Assembly: GCF_008831285.2 (NCBI RefSeq)
Contig: NC_045142.1
Span: 67,001 to 131,000 of the forward strand
Source: Nymphaea colorata
Taxonomy: Eukaryota > Streptophyta > Magnoliopsida > Nymphaeales > Nymphaeaceae
Direction of reading: 5' to 3'
Length of the DNA: 64,000 bases
The notes beneath the pieces were generated by a model. The model saw nothing but the letters and a program-made list of their open reading frames with translations, did no database searches and was not told the origin of the DNA. Both the position numbers and the translations under genes were made by a program. Below, in pieces: positions 51,501 to 59,091 of this stretch; position 1 is the stretch's first letter; each line of letters begins with the position of its first letter.

Positions 51501-53600
51501 AAAGTTTGTGGAAACCACACTTTAACACATACAATCCTATGAAGCTTTAAAAGCATAGACCTTGATCTTGCACATTTAAGAAGTTGTTGTTTAGAAAAAT
51601 TTCATACCACAACTTTGCATATTTGGAAGTGAACAAGTCTCGGAATGATGATAGACAAAGGGTACTTCCTTTCTAGTTCGAAAAATCAGAATCTAAATAA
51701 AAATATCCACAATCTTTGCCAAAAGAATAGAGAGTCGTGCTTCCATTGCTTAAATGAATAACCTTGGGCCCAATTATTTAGACGCATCTTTCTCTGATTG
51801 TGTTAACTTTGTTTTTGTTGGTTCATGACTTAAGCTATGGGAGCTGAAAAAAAAAAAAAAATACAGGGTCCTCTTTGCAGGTTATGTTCTGAAACTTCTG
51901 ATGGAGTAAGTGAACAAAATGATGCCCAGCAAGCAGGACGTGGACAAGCACTGGCATTTTTTTGCAATACGATCCTTAAAGATACTATTATAGCAACTGC
52001 CTGGAGTAGTGGGCTGCTCGAAATCGATGCCCTTGCCGATGAATTGCAACCAGTCTGGAACTATGGTAGCTCACCTCGGCTGCGTGTTGATGATTTTGGC
52101 TGTGTTATTGGAGTTGCAATGATTTGTGAGCAAAACTTGCAACAATCTGACAATGGGAAAATTGATCAGCTAATTCAGGCGGTTGATGCAGCTTGGATGG
52201 GATACACACCTCCTCTCTTTAGATTGGCTATCTTGGATTTGTCGTTGATGTCCAACATGTTAAATGAATCCCCACTGTTGCTAGTGAGCGATCCTCTCAT
52301 TCTTGAGAGAATATATTATGTCCATGGTGGTGGTGTAGACTCCATAATACTGCATTTTCTTCCATTTTCTGATCAGGTTGCCCGCAAGGATGCCACTGCA
52401 AAAGCTCCTACCGTAACACCTATTATCAGTACATTTTCTAGTGAAACCTATACTTCATCTGGTTTTCTTGGTTTTGTCACACTAGCAGATGCATTTGGGA
52501 ACTCGTGGATTTTAAGTTGTACATATTCTTTTGAATGCTTTGTGATAAAGGTAAGTGGCATGGATCTGGTGGAACCCTTTCTTATCGAAGGGGAGAGGGA
52601 TTTAGAGTTCACTGATCATAAAGAATCATCAGAAACAGGTCCATTGGAAATTATGAGCAAAGAGCTTCTCAAGGGTCCGAAGGACGTGCCTATACCCATG
52701 GTCTCTGCAAGTTTGCGCTCTTTGCCTGCTGATTCTATTGAAGGACGTGCAGCTCTTCATCATTATTTCAAACTTTTCCATGAAAAATATGTGGAGTACG
52801 CCCATAAGGTAACTTGTGGCAATGTAAGGTAAATTGTGGCATTGCATGTGAAAGTTGTAGACGATTCTGGTGCTTAGTTGTTGTGGTATGTCTTCAGCAT
52901 GAATGTGTTTGTGTGGCCTGATGATGCCATGGATCTGGATTAACAGATTTCTTTCAATTATTTGCTGCTGCTACTCAGGTCTATGTCTCCCTTAAATATC
53001 ATGGAGCTCATCTGAAGAAGGCCACAGATGATCAGCAGGCACGGTTAAAAGAGGTCCACCAGAAACTTGTAACTATTGAGGAGAGTCATTCTCGCTTTAA
53101 AAATCAGTTGAAAGAGGCTTTTGAGACGAGCAGGCAGCTGGAGGTTCGGTTGCAGAGATTCAGAAGCCTGCCTGGTGTCATGTGGAAACCGCTTACCAAC
53201 GCTGAGAAAGAATTCAAGGCCGAGATTGGTAACTTTCTTGGATGAAATGATCGTGCTCCTACTATCCATTATTTTGAATATTAATTTTGGAAGACTAACT
53301 GGAACTTGTTACCCATTTTGTTCCGCAGAGAGGTTTACACACCAAGAACTGGATGAGTTGCGATCATCTGTTGAAGCCTTGGAAGCAAGACTCCATAGAT
53401 ACCTTCAGCCCTCGCAAGCCAGTATGACATATTCACCGAAACAAACTGCAGGAAGGAGGAAAGCTCATGCGTCAAATGCTCAAGTTTTGCCACTGAAAAC
53501 ATTAGTTGAAAGACTGTCACAGGTCAGCATTGAAAATTCAAAGAAAGTCGAACTTATAGAGGGTGCATTACAGAAACGGGAGGGGCAAGAACAGACGTAG
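24572..53600 (+). CDS. NUP88: Nuclear pore complex protein NUP88 / MOS7, 9 exons
   Basis: Exons: 24572-24922, 26459-26610, 27019-27144, 29940-30078, 50797-50858, 50960-51167, 51867-52808, 52979-53228, 53329-53600. They sum to 833 codons plus stop with all phases consistent. The N-terminal part (to about residue 640) is the beta-propeller-like region. It contains an acidic run (residues ~23-31), DEWVPLQSHPAF, LQASWHPCSDTHLG, DLSTDLEQPEQEFYLQ, FGGEHLWDRF and a long exon 7 with ERIYYVHGGGVDS. The C-terminal ~170 residues are heptad-like coiled coil (EVHQKLVTIEESHSRFKNQL, RLQRFRSLPG). Order and motifs match plant NUP88, called MOS7 in Arabidopsis. There it sits on the cytoplasmic side of the pore and is required for nuclear retention of immune regulators; that role is by homology. 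An in-frame ATG at 24398 would add 58 residues, but the sequence there is leader-like. Intron 4 is 20.7 kb because of the copia/pararetrovirus nest. Confidence 0.92.
28540..28718 (-). repeat. TRIM LTR (left on + strand, terminal 3' LTR)
   Basis: 179 bp, the most diverged of the three copies. On the + strand it begins TGTAATAACTCGACCC and ends GGTGGTACA. Confidence 0.88.
28795..28983 (-). repeat. TRIM LTR (middle, shared)
   Basis: 189 bp. On the + strand it runs from TGTAACAACCCGACCC to GGGTATTACA. It serves as 3' LTR of one unit and 5' LTR of the other. The primer-site complement CTCTGATACCA lies just upstream of it at 28783-28793. Confidence 0.88.
29060..29247 (-). repeat. TRIM LTR (right on + strand, terminal 5' LTR)
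   Basis: 188 bp. On the + strand it runs from TGTAACAACCCGATCC to GGGTGTTACA, directly abutting the GGTAT target duplication. The primer-site complement GGCTCTGATACCAC is at 29046-29059. Confidence 0.88.
30117..30492. repeat. Intron 4 segmental tandem duplication, copy 1
   Basis: About 376 bp beginning TAATGTTTATACTG. It is repeated immediately downstream from 30493, and that second copy is split by the copia insertion (30493-30611, resuming after the target duplication at about 49224 and ending near 49432). Copy 1 contains a ~38-bp insert (ending GGTACACAAGGAG) that copy 2 lacks; a related stretch occurs at about 49713-49745. Confidence 0.8.
30612..31087 (+). repeat. Copia 5' LTR
   Basis: Begins TGTTAGAATT and ends GATTTACA. 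It contains a TATA-like ACTATATATATGGG at about 30887-30900 and a long hairpin at 30800-30856. It appears identical to the 3' LTR. Confidence 0.95.
30800..30856. repeat. LTR hairpin (inverted repeat with 4-nt loop)
   Basis: The arm 30800-30826 is complementary to 30831-30856 with about two imperfections, around the loop ATTT. The core is CCAACGGCTAG / CTAGCCGTTGG. It lies 30 bp upstream of the TATA-like motif and is duplicated in the 3' LTR. Confidence 0.85.
31088..31100 (+). promoter_or_regulatory. Copia primer binding site (initiator tRNA-Met)
   Basis: TGGTATCAGAGCC directly follows the 5' LTR. It is the classic complement of the 3' end of plant initiator tRNA-Met. Confidence 0.95.
31385..34145 (+). 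pseudogene. Copia gag-protease-integrase-RT N-part
   Basis: Starts at ATG 31385, 298 bp after the LTR. Domains in order: gag with the LTSSNYVSW opening and YMCNLQMKIASLQQGDKTIKEY; zinc knuckle CX2CX4HX4C at about 32190-32231; protease active site LDSGAS near 32435-32450; GAG pre-integrase WHQRLGHSSLGKMSC; integrase with D (HSDVWGP), D (FVDDYSR) and E (EFEEFLKEKGVIHQ). An apparent extra T in the T-run near 33368 shifts the frame. Coding then continues in the other frame through the integrase tail to the first RT residues (GCRWVY). The viral block starts there, at about 34146. Confidence 0.93.
34146..36232 (-). pseudogene. Deleted viral unit A, abutting copia
   Basis: Same structure as units B and C. 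Its RNase H segment is cut by the copia junction at about 34146, so the RNase H C-terminus of this unit is missing. The movement/coat fusion frame is 34776-36038. Confidence 0.9.
36233..38319 (-). pseudogene. Deleted viral unit B
   Basis: Same structure and junctions as unit C. The movement/coat fusion frame is 36863-38125. The RNase H-to-movement fusion frame 38008-38718 crosses into unit C. Confidence 0.9.
38320..40406 (-). pseudogene. Deleted viral unit C (movement/coat - protease fragment - RT/RNase H)
   Basis: Movement and coat N-part span about 39088-40337, a protease fragment about 38946-39075 and RT C-part with RNase H about 38320-38945. The junction between coat and protease parts carries a ~14-bp filler. 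RT lacks its catalytic YIDD region. The fused frame of 420 codons (38950-40212) ends in out-of-frame sequence after the coat segment. This unit is joined directly to the RNase H end of the long viral copy. Confidence 0.9.
40338..42527 (-). pseudogene. Viral protease-reverse transcriptase-RNase H region (long copy)
   Basis: The longest enzymatic frame of the block. The aspartic protease motif DTGAS is at about 42171-42185, the RT catalytic YIDD at 41142-41153, and RNase H acidic motifs (ETDGCMDG, SIDAEIHA, IRTDCQA, LADSLSS) run to about 40345. All expected catalytic residues are visible, and the frame is open from 42527. Upstream, the 131-bp duplication disconnects it from the coat region. Downstream, past the fourth RNase H aspartate, it jumps into the movement region of unit C, and a spurious tail continues to 40095. 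It is a fragment, not a complete polyprotein. Confidence 0.9.
42375..42636 (-). repeat. 131-bp tandem duplication in the viral polyprotein
   Basis: 42375-42505 is repeated at 42506-42636; TTTTTGCCGGCGCCC starts each copy. The copies differ by about one base (TTTCTGTGAC versus TTTCGGTGAC). 131 is not a multiple of three, so the duplication shifts the frame between the Cys-motif region and the protease. Confidence 0.9.
42637..44452 (-). pseudogene. Viral coat protein and Cys-motif region
   Basis: The coat-like segment occupies about 43600-44350. The finger CKCYLCGEEGHFAREC lies at about 43505-43552, matching CXCX2CX4HX4C. A second cluster, CX2CX11CX2CX4CX2C, lies at about 43118-43195. Badnaviruses carry both, and the second is considered diagnostic of that genus. 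The frame starts where an extra A near 44452 breaks it from the movement region. It runs open into the 131-bp duplication, ending at 42452. Confidence 0.88.
44453..45600 (-). pseudogene. Viral movement-protein region, second copy
   Basis: Repeats the movement domain (motif TIGDFFRSF, GRLSNTPNMAFNYQIGHV) and continues into an acidic linker before the coat. An additional A near 44452, absent from the three deleted units, separates it from the coat frame. The sequence class here is closest to that of the 2,087-bp units. Confidence 0.85.
44745..46456 (-). repeat. 856-bp tandem duplication of the viral movement region
   Basis: 44745-45600 is repeated at 45601-46456, with GTCTG shared at the joint. 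856 is not a multiple of three, so the polyprotein frame breaks. By eye the copies are nearly identical over the first ~320 bp and differ at over ten positions after about 45925, so they come from distinguishable viral variants. Confidence 0.9.
45601..46626 (-). pseudogene. Viral polyprotein N-terminus and movement region, first copy
   Basis: Starts at ATG 46626 and overlaps the stop of the preceding small ORF as ATGA, the usual badnavirus arrangement for translation by leaky scanning. It opens with a Ser/Arg-rich stretch, then the movement domain. It is open for about 340 codons until the 856-bp duplication joint near 45601; a short unrelated tail runs to 45505. Confidence 0.88.
46623..47120 (-). 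CDS. Small pararetroviral protein, coiled-coil (ORF2-like)
   Basis: An intact 165-codon frame. The middle (residues ~70-120) has heptad-like Leu/Val spacing (QLSAKVDTLISSIETLSKSV). The C-terminal ~40 residues are Lys/Pro-rich. Position, coiled coil and basic tail resemble the small virion-associated/DNA-binding proteins of badnaviruses and relatives. It is the only complete viral frame in the block. No ORF1 lies between it and the primer site, and it has no adjoining promoter, so expression is doubtful. Confidence 0.7.
   Translation of the reverse strand: MSSDRIPIVLNANQQIRKALGATQEIDPPSLAYVSPATFVSTGNSGQDICKILNILIKQNNSLLHLASNPSDSTTLQQLSAKVDTLISSIETLSKSVAELKTLCTQVSKEEGKQDDLLESITKKLSGLSLGKPTPKARGKLKMHVDPYDILKQEKERAKPPTSST
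47332..47344 (-). promoter_or_regulatory. Pararetroviral tRNA-Met primer binding site
   Basis: The minus strand reads TGGTATCAGAGCC. In Caulimoviridae this site primes minus-strand DNA and marks nucleotide 1 and the strand discontinuity of the circular genome. It sits at the very edge of viral sequence, about 210 bp before the first viral ORF. Confidence 0.88.
47404..48729 (+). pseudogene. Copia reverse transcriptase and RNase H C-part
   Basis: Resumes copia coding at ARLVAKGYAQEYGIDYEET, followed by RT with catalytic YVDD at 47792-47803, the connection domain, and RNase H ending in TKHIEMDCHYVREE and GDFFTKALAS. A frameshift near 48430, consistent with loss of one base, moves coding from the frame ending at 48451 to the frame ending at 48729. 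About 15 codons of RT are missing relative to the left part, at the viral junction. Confidence 0.92.
48731..48742 (+). promoter_or_regulatory. Copia polypurine tract
   Basis: TTTGAGGGGGGG directly precedes the 3' LTR and primes plus-strand synthesis in LTR retrotransposons. Confidence 0.9.
48743..49218 (+). repeat. Copia 3' LTR
   Basis: 476 bp, apparently identical to 30612-31087, including the hairpin and TATA-like motif. Followed by the target duplication GGAGT. Confidence 0.95.
49932..50645. mobile_element. Possible non-autonomous element rich in TATCG palindromes
   Basis: The left part carries AACGTATCGTGA and GTAATGTATCGTAA. The right part (50496-50640) holds a dense cluster of GTATCGTACGATAC-type palindromes, including a 22-bp perfect palindrome at 50496-50517. 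The right end read in reverse (GTGTTATCCGTATCGCACG) resembles the left end, suggesting a terminal inverted repeat. The interior is AT-rich and non-coding. The class and exact borders are not established. It lies in NUP88 intron 4, downstream of the copia. Confidence 0.4.
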
Positions 53601-54535
53601 AATTTGTGTGCGCATTTATGTGCCATGTTTTATGCCTTCCCATCAGGGATGCAATGTCATCTTGACTTGACTTTTTTGGAAATGCCATTAAGAAGGGGCA
53701 GCTCTTACAGGGTTGTTTGTACATCGCTTCACACATTCTTCCTTGTGTAGTGCAAAGGTGGTCGAGCGGATAGATACAGAAACTAATACTTAAGCCCCCT
53801 TTCTTTTCCTCCTAACCGCTAAGTAATCTAGTCCCGTGGATACATAACGTCTGTGAAAATGATAATACGTTTCACAGTAAATGAACTTATCCATTCTCGA
53901 CAGTTGAAGTTAGCAAGTGGACGGAGTAACCTTTTGCTTTTATGAAAACTAGATCGAACTACGGAAGTTTTGGCAGCCGAATATCAGTTAAGGAATTTCA
54001 AATTTTCAACACCCACGGTCATCGGGGATACAGGACCTGGACAAGTTTATTTTTACTGCACCGTGATGGTGGTGAACGACAGCATATCGGGCTTTTAGAT
54101 GACCGTTTTCTCGCACCTTGTAATTCTCCGTCATGGGTTCCTTACTCATTTTTATCCCCGACGAGGATTCCTAAACACCTTTCCGGGAACAAAAAAAAAA
54201 AGTGGGATTTGACAGAGGGTGATAATTTTCATCCAAATATCGTTTGTTTTCTACATTCCGTTTTGCGCCATCATGGTGCACAAGAACAGATTTGAGAGTT
54301 AGTTGTATCGTATAGTTTGTCCAAGTCATTTAGATATATAGACATTTACTATATATATATAGACATTTACTAAAAAAAGTACACCTCTAGGAACCTGTAA
54401 AACAAGTGGGAGTCTGCACCTCCGAACCTGAACATGCTTATGACCTTCCAGGCAGACAAAGATGCATGATTCTCAAAGCTTTTCCCCTACGTCGCATCAT
54501 ACCGTCCTTCCCTTTCAGAGTTCCTTCGACATGAG
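53601..54535. other. Convergent NUP88-DDB2 3' spacer
   Basis: About 935 bp between the two stop codons; it must contain both 3' UTRs and polyadenylation signals. A short TA tract lies near 54340-54360. I see no gene. Confidence 0.6.
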
Positions 54536-57500
54536 TTAGGCGTGGACTCCACGAGCTTTTAGAATATAACTTGATCTAGTTCTTCCAGAGGCTTTGCTAG
54601 GAAATTCATCATCGTTATCACCATCATCATCATCATCATCACCACTCCGCTTGCCCTTCTTTCCCTTCCCATCCTTCCCACAATACGAGATCCTAGTCGA
54701 CAAATCTCCACGTCCTTCAGCTTCAGCTTGGTCAGACTCCTGCAATCCCTTGGGCCTCCAGACGTAGAGAGACCTAGAAAACAAAGGCAAAATCAAGTCA
54801 TAAAGGTTCAAGATTTTAACAGTGATTATTCTTACAAATACAGGTCCAAAATAAAGGGAAAAGGAAGAACCTTGAGCTTCCCGACGCCATGATATCCTCT
54901 CTAAGATTTTAACAGTGATTACACTTACAAATACAGGTCCAAAATAAAGGGAAAAGGAAGAACCTTGAGCTTCCCGACGCCATGATGTCCTCTCTAGGAT
55001 GAAGCTTGTTCACCGAACTGATTGTCGTGATACTGGGTTCCATAACCTCAGCGACTAATTGTCCAGTACTAATGTCAATGAAATCGATAGGATGCAATGC
55101 GACACCATTATAGTTCTCGCTTATGTATCTCCCAATAACTGCAAGGGATTCTGATGGATCCTGCAAAAGACAAACTTTTAGAGATCAAACATTTTGCTTA
55201 AATTCTCTTTTTTTTTACAAAAGATCATCTATACGCAAACTCCAGTGAATACCTTTGGATCCCATTCAGCTCTGAAACAAGTCAGATGCCGGTTGAAATC
55301 GTGACTATGGACAATCTCTCTGCTTGGGCGCTCCAAATTACCGAAAATAGAATCCCATACACGAATTCGATTGTCTTGAGAGGTAGTTAGAATTTTATTA
55401 CCAGTCAGTGGAGAAAAATAGGCAGAGTTAACAACACGGCCATGTACAAGACTTTCAATACAGGAACCTGCCTCCAACCGCCGTACATCCCAAATGCGGG
55501 CCTGGATAAAATGGATCATCAGGAACCTCTTAAAACATAAAATAGTTTACAACCATGACACACATAAACAGTAAAAGCACATATTTTGTCTACATCTACT
55601 CAAAGCGATTGAAATCAGTCGTTAATATCAATAAAGTCAGTTGTCCCACAGAATTAAATTGCTCCAGGTGGTATACAAACGCCACAACAGACGGCACAAG
55701 GAATACACTATCACAAAAGTCTACAAGTCAGCAATAACGGGAAACAAAATATATACTGGCTATTTCATCCACTCACGAAGTGATCGTTGCCACAGCTAAG
55801 GAGCAGGTCTGGTTGCAGGGGGTTGCAGTGAAGCCCTACCACCTTCGTTCCTTTTTTATGAATCAAAATTGGCTCCCCAGTTGTCTTGTTCGAACGCAGA
55901 TCCAACCTAGACAACGAACAAAAGTATGCATGTTAGGGACCTAAAAATTTTCTGGACATGAACGAAAGTAACTGAAATACTGAAGGGCATCGAGAAAGTC
56001 ATTGAGAGTGAAGCAATATAGATCATTATGAAAAGTTGAAAACATAATGCACCAGCTTGCCTCCATACTTTTTCCCGCTTCAGCACTAGGTGCTGTCATC
56101 ATTGCCAAAACAACTACCAAATAAGGACAGATAAGAGCCTAAGTAAAGCTTTAAGATCATGTGAGCCCACAACCTAGCAGTTTAAAAAAATCATATCCAA
56201 ATCAAATGGCAGGAAAGTTTTTCAAAGTAACAGCAGAAACATAGGGAAACTCACATATAGATATATCCAATGTTATCTGTTACAAGCACAAGTTGCTTGT
56301 CTGAGTTAATATCCAATCCATGTAGCATCCGCCAATTTGCCGGACCCTATCAGAAAGCCAACGATCCACTTACTTCATCAGAAAAGACATTTTATGCTTT
56401 GAAGAAATTGAAAAGGTCCTCGTCTTTTTCTCTGTAATTGGGTGGGTGGAGAAGAGAAATGTGTCTTTGTGGTGATCAGGAATAAAGGTGGTAAGCATAC
56501 CCAAATGGTTTAAATTAAATAAGAATTTAGTACTGAACATTACATTCCACCCACTAGAATTCAGGTCCATCAAGAGATTAGGAATTCCAATTTCCAAATC
56601 AGTACAGCTAATGGTCCCATCTGCAGATGTAGTGTATAAAGTTCCATCATTCACAGGGTTGAACCTGCAAATAATCAATAACTGTAACAATCATTTCTCT
56701 AAAGTGCTTATAGATGAGCAGCACGTGGCATATGAGAGAGGACTCACTTCATGCTGTTCAGGATACAGGAATGTATTGAGTCATAAATTGTCTTCTCACT
56801 CACTCTATTATAATCCCAGATCCCAAGCTGTCCTTTCTTGTTTCATAAACCAAAGAAAGAGAAAAGGTGTAAAACTTAAAGAAAAAATGATAGCTAGTGT
56901 GGTAGCACAGTATCTGTAAAATGTCAGCATAAATGTGTGTATGTACCTGTATGATAACAATGAAACCTTGTGAGCTTGTTTTGGTTGAATCTTATTTGCA
57001 AGAGGAAAGAAGATACAAAGGTGGCAGTACCTTATCTGCTGATAAGAGAATTTTGTTGTTGGTGGGATGGAACTCTAGGCATGTCACACGCCTACTATGC
57101 AATCTGATGATTGCACAATCCACTTGATTAGGAATAACAAATCTTGGCTTGATCTGGAAAAGTGTTGCATTAATATACCACAAGCAGAATTCATCAGCAG
57201 CATCTTACATATTTATGGACACATGAATACAAGCTCATAAAAATTAGGATGCCAACGTCCAACCACAGAAATCATACAATTTCTCTAATCCAGATATGGA
57301 AAATTGACCTATTGAATGTACGGGCCATTATTATATTGCTCACAAAGATCGTTCCCATTTTGCGCTAAGACAAGTCGATGGAATACCACCACCATGCTGA
57401 CCAAACAGAACTATTTGAAATTCTGAAGCTTTTAAAAGCTCCCAAGTTGTAGAAACCTGAATTTGTAATCAAATGCAATTTCTAGAATCTTGGGCACAAT

Positions 57501-59091
57501 TATAACTCCTATACTAGAGAGATTAGAAAATATAGGTCCACAAAACATCCAAACAAAACTTGACGGTTCTTAGATGCTAAGACCAATTCCGATTTTCGAA
57601 ATCATGCCAAATGCAATGTGAAAGCTCATATTAGCTTTATCATATGGACAAACTGAGTAAACAGCACATAACTACACTTTTATGCATACACGCACATATA
57701 ATCATCCCCCCTTCTTCCAACATACAGGTCTCAATGTGCTTATCATAACAATATCAATAAGCGTCAGATATGGTTCTCTTTAACGGAGAGTTTGAAAGGC
57801 AGAAACAGGCTCGATAGAATCATATGAGCACAAGTAGTGCAGAATGATATGTTCCCTGGCCATGGAACTCATAGCATGAGAAGTTAACTGTTAGAATGAA
57901 ACTGAGCAAATTTCTCCTGGTCATCTATTTATGGTACGTTAACCAGTTCAGATGGACTAGTTTACGAGGTATGACAACACAATCCACAAGATGCAAGAAC
58001 TCGTCTGACTTGTCCAATTCAAACAAAAAGACACGCAGACCTGGACATGCAGTGAAGGGAGAATTAGAACCAAACCATTTTTCGCGATGACAACAAAAGT
58101 ACGAAAACAGAACAGTATATCAGCTGGATGAACGTTTGAGCCACAAAGGTAGTCGTCGTCTTCGAGCTATAATAGGCACGTTTATTTCAAAGGCAAACGA
58201 TCGGCGAGCAGATATGATGCAAGTTGATGTTAAACGAGGAAGTTGTCAGGACCTTCTATGCGAATTAGGTGATAGTGAACAAGTTCACAGAGAGGGATGG
58301 AAGCAGCTCAGAGGAAATCGACAATCTCATCCATAAGCGACCATGACAGGGGAATGCAGCCGTTACCGTACGGACGTTGCATCTGAGCTGGCGTTCGAAC
58401 ACGTAATCCAACGGCCTCTTGGAGTTCCTTCTTGGGGTGGGAACAAGTGCATGTTCCGGAGCTACTCTGTGGGGACAAGTGATCGTCGTGTGCCCTTCAC
58501 CGAACGACCCCAAAAAACAGCGATTAACGGATGTAGAACATTGAACTAAAAGAAAGAGGAAAAGGGAAAAGGAAAACTCAAACTTAGAAGTTGAGGGCAA
58601 AGAAGATGATGACGAATACCATACCAGGCTGCTTACACAAGAAGCACGGCTTTTTAGGGCAATCGATGTAGGTGGCTCCTCTGAACCCAGCTTCATGCCC
58701 TGTCCCTTTGCATACCTTCACCAAGAAAAGCGATGCATGAAAGAAGAGAGGAGAAACAAACCGAAAAAGCACAAGGAAAACACTGTGGAGGCAGTACCTT
58801 GCACACTTTCTTGAGGGAGATGGTGATAGGCGGCAATGCCGTCTTCGACCTTCTCGAAGCCCACCTCGATTCTTCGAAAGCGGTCAAGCCACTTCCGCTC
58901 GATCTCGATGAACTCCTGGGTCGCGAAAAAGGCGGGGTTGTCACTCCAACGCCATCGTCGTCATCGTTGTCTTCGTCCCTTTCTAATTCTTCTTCTTCTT
59001 CTTCGCCGGAGCTGCTCTCCTCTGAATCGGATTCCCTCTCAACAAGAAACTTGGGGAAATTCTGCTGCCTCGGTCGACGTGAAACGACCAT
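54536..59091 (-). CDS. DDB2: DNA damage-binding protein 2 (UV-DDB small subunit), 11 exons
   Basis: Exons (minus): 59091-58798, 58715-58625, 58494-58367, 57153-57031, 56836-56748, 56664-56544, 56346-56255, 55906-55777, 55501-55253, 55160-54964, 54773-54536. They sum to 583 codons plus stop with all phases matching. Residues 1-98 are acidic and Ser-rich, followed by [10 protein letters not shown]. Next come a plant-type Cys-rich segment and a CCHC knuckle, CX2CX4HX4C (CFLCKQPGH then TTITC), at ~122-135. Six to seven WD40 blades span ~170-505, including [17 protein letters not shown] followed by ARIWDVRR (the DWD box that binds DDB1), [14 protein letters not shown] and [10 protein letters not shown]. 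The C-terminus is Lys- then Asp-rich. With DDB1-CUL4 the family recognises UV photoproducts in chromatin and starts global-genome nucleotide excision repair. A 93-bp duplication covers the exon 10 donor. Confidence 0.94.
54810..54995. repeat. 93-bp tandem duplication across the DDB2 exon 10/intron 10 boundary
   Basis: 54810-54902 is repeated at 54903-54995 (AAGATTTTAACAGTGATTA starts each). The unit contains the last ~30 bases of exon 10 and its GT donor. The transcript therefore meets two near-identical donors, at 54964/54963 and again 93 bases further on. The copies differ at a few positions (for example GATATCC versus GATGTCC). Confidence 0.88.

Noticed and set aside
53745-53800. tRNA-like words GTGGTCGAGCGG resembling a class II tRNA D-arm
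   Set aside because: I could not find a matching acceptor stem, anticodon arm or T-loop in the right order.
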